Shown here in pieces: positions 5,701 through 5,956 of a stretch of DNA of 5,956 nucleotides (position 1 is its first letter; each line of letters begins with the position of its first letter). A model generated the notes under the pieces. It had not been told where the DNA came from. It searched no databases and saw only the letters and a program-made list of their open reading frames with translations. The position numbers were made by a program, and so were the translations under genes. Location of the stretch: positions 1 through 5,956 of the forward strand of contig JAGAWH010000085.1 in NCBI GenBank assembly GCA_017941505.1. Reading direction: 5' to 3'. The DNA comes from Faecalicoccus sp. Lineage in GTDB: Bacteria > Bacillota_I > Bacilli_A > Erysipelotrichales > Erysipelotrichaceae.

Positions 5701-5956
5701 CCGGTGCTGAGGTTCATCAGGTTGTATTCAATAACTTAACGGTTGAAAATATTAAGAAGAGCATTGATAAATTAGCCGATGAAATTTCTAAAGCTCAGAT
5801 TTTGATGGTTGTCGGCGGATTCTCCAGCGGTGATGAGCCAGATGGTTCAGGTAAATTTATTGCCAACGTACTCCGCAACCCGAAGATTTGGGAAGCTATT
5901 CAGACAATGCGTAACAACGATGGATTGATTTTGGGTATCTGTAACGGATTCCAGGC
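2736..5956 (+). CDS. purL: Phosphoribosylformylglycinamidine synthase, long single-chain form (3' end outside window)
   Basis: PurL converts FGAR, ATP and glutamine to FGAM in de novo purine synthesis. The window holds 1073 complete codons; family members of this type run to roughly 1230-1260 residues, so the C-terminus lies beyond the edge. An N-terminal PurS-like region (about 1-150) and linker precede the first synthase domain. That domain has YWSDHCRHTT at 216-225, NETHNHPTE at 317-325 and the glycine-rich GGATGRDGIGGATGSS at 443-458. A second synthase-like domain carries GGKDSMSG at 768-775. The glutamine amidotransferase domain starts near 968, with FPGQNCEYD at 973-981 and the nucleophile C1069 in GICNGF. 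The frame is uninterrupted. The gene starts eight bases after purE, with AGGAG (2726-2730) overlapping the purE stop, which implies co-translation. Because glutaminase and synthase are fused, separate purQ and purS are not expected. Confidence 0.97.
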   Translation, partial: MNTRIFVQKKEQFQVESQSLCQELKQSLSLSDDFGLTQYNIYDIFEADDSDIELLKKNVCSEVVTDTVYDDVDLTGKKYLAYEYLPGQYDQRADSAMQCLMLLNNKQTVRIYSGTLLVFEGTVSDEDIDKITHYIVNPVEARVKDLSVLEDDMDIEVKPVPYITGFLSMDDKALEDLRIKEGLAMSFEDIQFIRDYFKNEEKRECTMTELKVLDTYWSDHCRHTTFETVLESITFQSDILQDQLQASYERYLELRNKVHGGKKEQTLMDMATIAGKYMRKVGKLDDMEVSDEINACSVEIKVDVNGNEEDWLLMFKNETHNHPTEIEPFGGASTCIGGAIRDPLSGRSYVYQAMRITGAGDITKPISETLEHKLPQSKISKTAAQGYSSYGNQIGLATTFVEELYDEGYVAKRMEVGAVVGAAPKSHVKREKPQPGDIIVMIGGATGRDGIGGATGSSKEHNETSLEKCSSEVQKGNAPIERKLQRLFRNPAATKLIKKANDFGAGGVSVAVGELADGLDINLDVVPVKYQGLDGTELAISESQERMACCIAAEDFEAFKEEAYKENLDTIKVADVTDTNRLVMHWRGDTIVDMSRNFLNTNGVRQHQEVTVMPSEYDEKPFDKKYDSLLDALQDENVACQIGMAEMFDASIGKSTVLMPFGGAYQLTPEEASVQKLPVFGMTDTASVMAYGFDPKLSKYSPYLGASYSVVEALTRITAVGADYATCRLSNQEYFERVGKDPKKWGYPFEALLGLIDAQMAFETPAIGGKDSMSGTYMDIHVPPTLITFAVTTEKTQNIVSASFKKPANYIYLIKHEPLEGHVPNYEQLKDNFKTVRQYMQEGKIISASSVKYGGIGYAVAKMAFGNKLGAAITTDEDPYGFNIGSMVVETTEIILDPHFTLIGITNESGNIVINDEVVTMDEAISTWQKRYNDIYPVYVDRNEGVVETALVDKKVSQSKEVVEKPVVVIPIFPGQNCEYDTTQKFERAGAEVHQVVFNNLTVENIKKSIDKLADEISKAQILMVVGGFSSGDEPDGSGKFIANVLRNPKIWEAIQTMRNNDGLILGICNGFQ

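Overview
The window looks like chromosomal DNA from a low-GC member of the Bacillota (Firmicutes). Strong AAGGAGG-type ribosome binding sites, short intergenic gaps, TTA-rich leucine usage in the housekeeping genes and a purE gene followed directly by a long single-chain purL all fit. An Erysipelotrichia-like or clostridial host is my guess from gene order and codon flavour only; no 16S or other marker is present.

Positions 4-2012 are an apparently complete insertion sequence of the IS4 type. It has perfect 20-bp terminal inverted repeats, a small upstream ORF (180-395) and an overlapping DDE transposase gene (373-1818) with all catalytic motifs visible. Each end also folds into a hairpin with a T-tract directed inward (left end on +, right end on -), so the element appears insulated against transcription from outside. 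The true outer boundary is slightly uncertain because only three bases lie left of the left repeat.

Positions 2013-2241 are the control region of a purine biosynthesis operon. It holds a terminator-like hairpin at the IS junction, a sigma-A-like promoter (2078-2106), then a leader of about 130 nt. The leader carries a 15-codon ORF with a perfect Shine-Dalgarno (2149-2196), an intrinsic terminator (2195-2221), and a perfect 10-bp antiterminator pairing (2166-2175 with 2202-2211) that excludes the terminator. This architecture indicates transcription attenuation of purE-purL. It matches no purine riboswitch I recognise and is the most interesting feature of the window.

From 2242 to the window end lie purE (N5-CAIR mutase) and purL (FGAM synthase, long form). 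They are separated by 8 bp and probably translationally coupled. They catalyse two steps of de novo IMP synthesis. purL is cut by the window edge just after the catalytic cysteine of its glutaminase domain.
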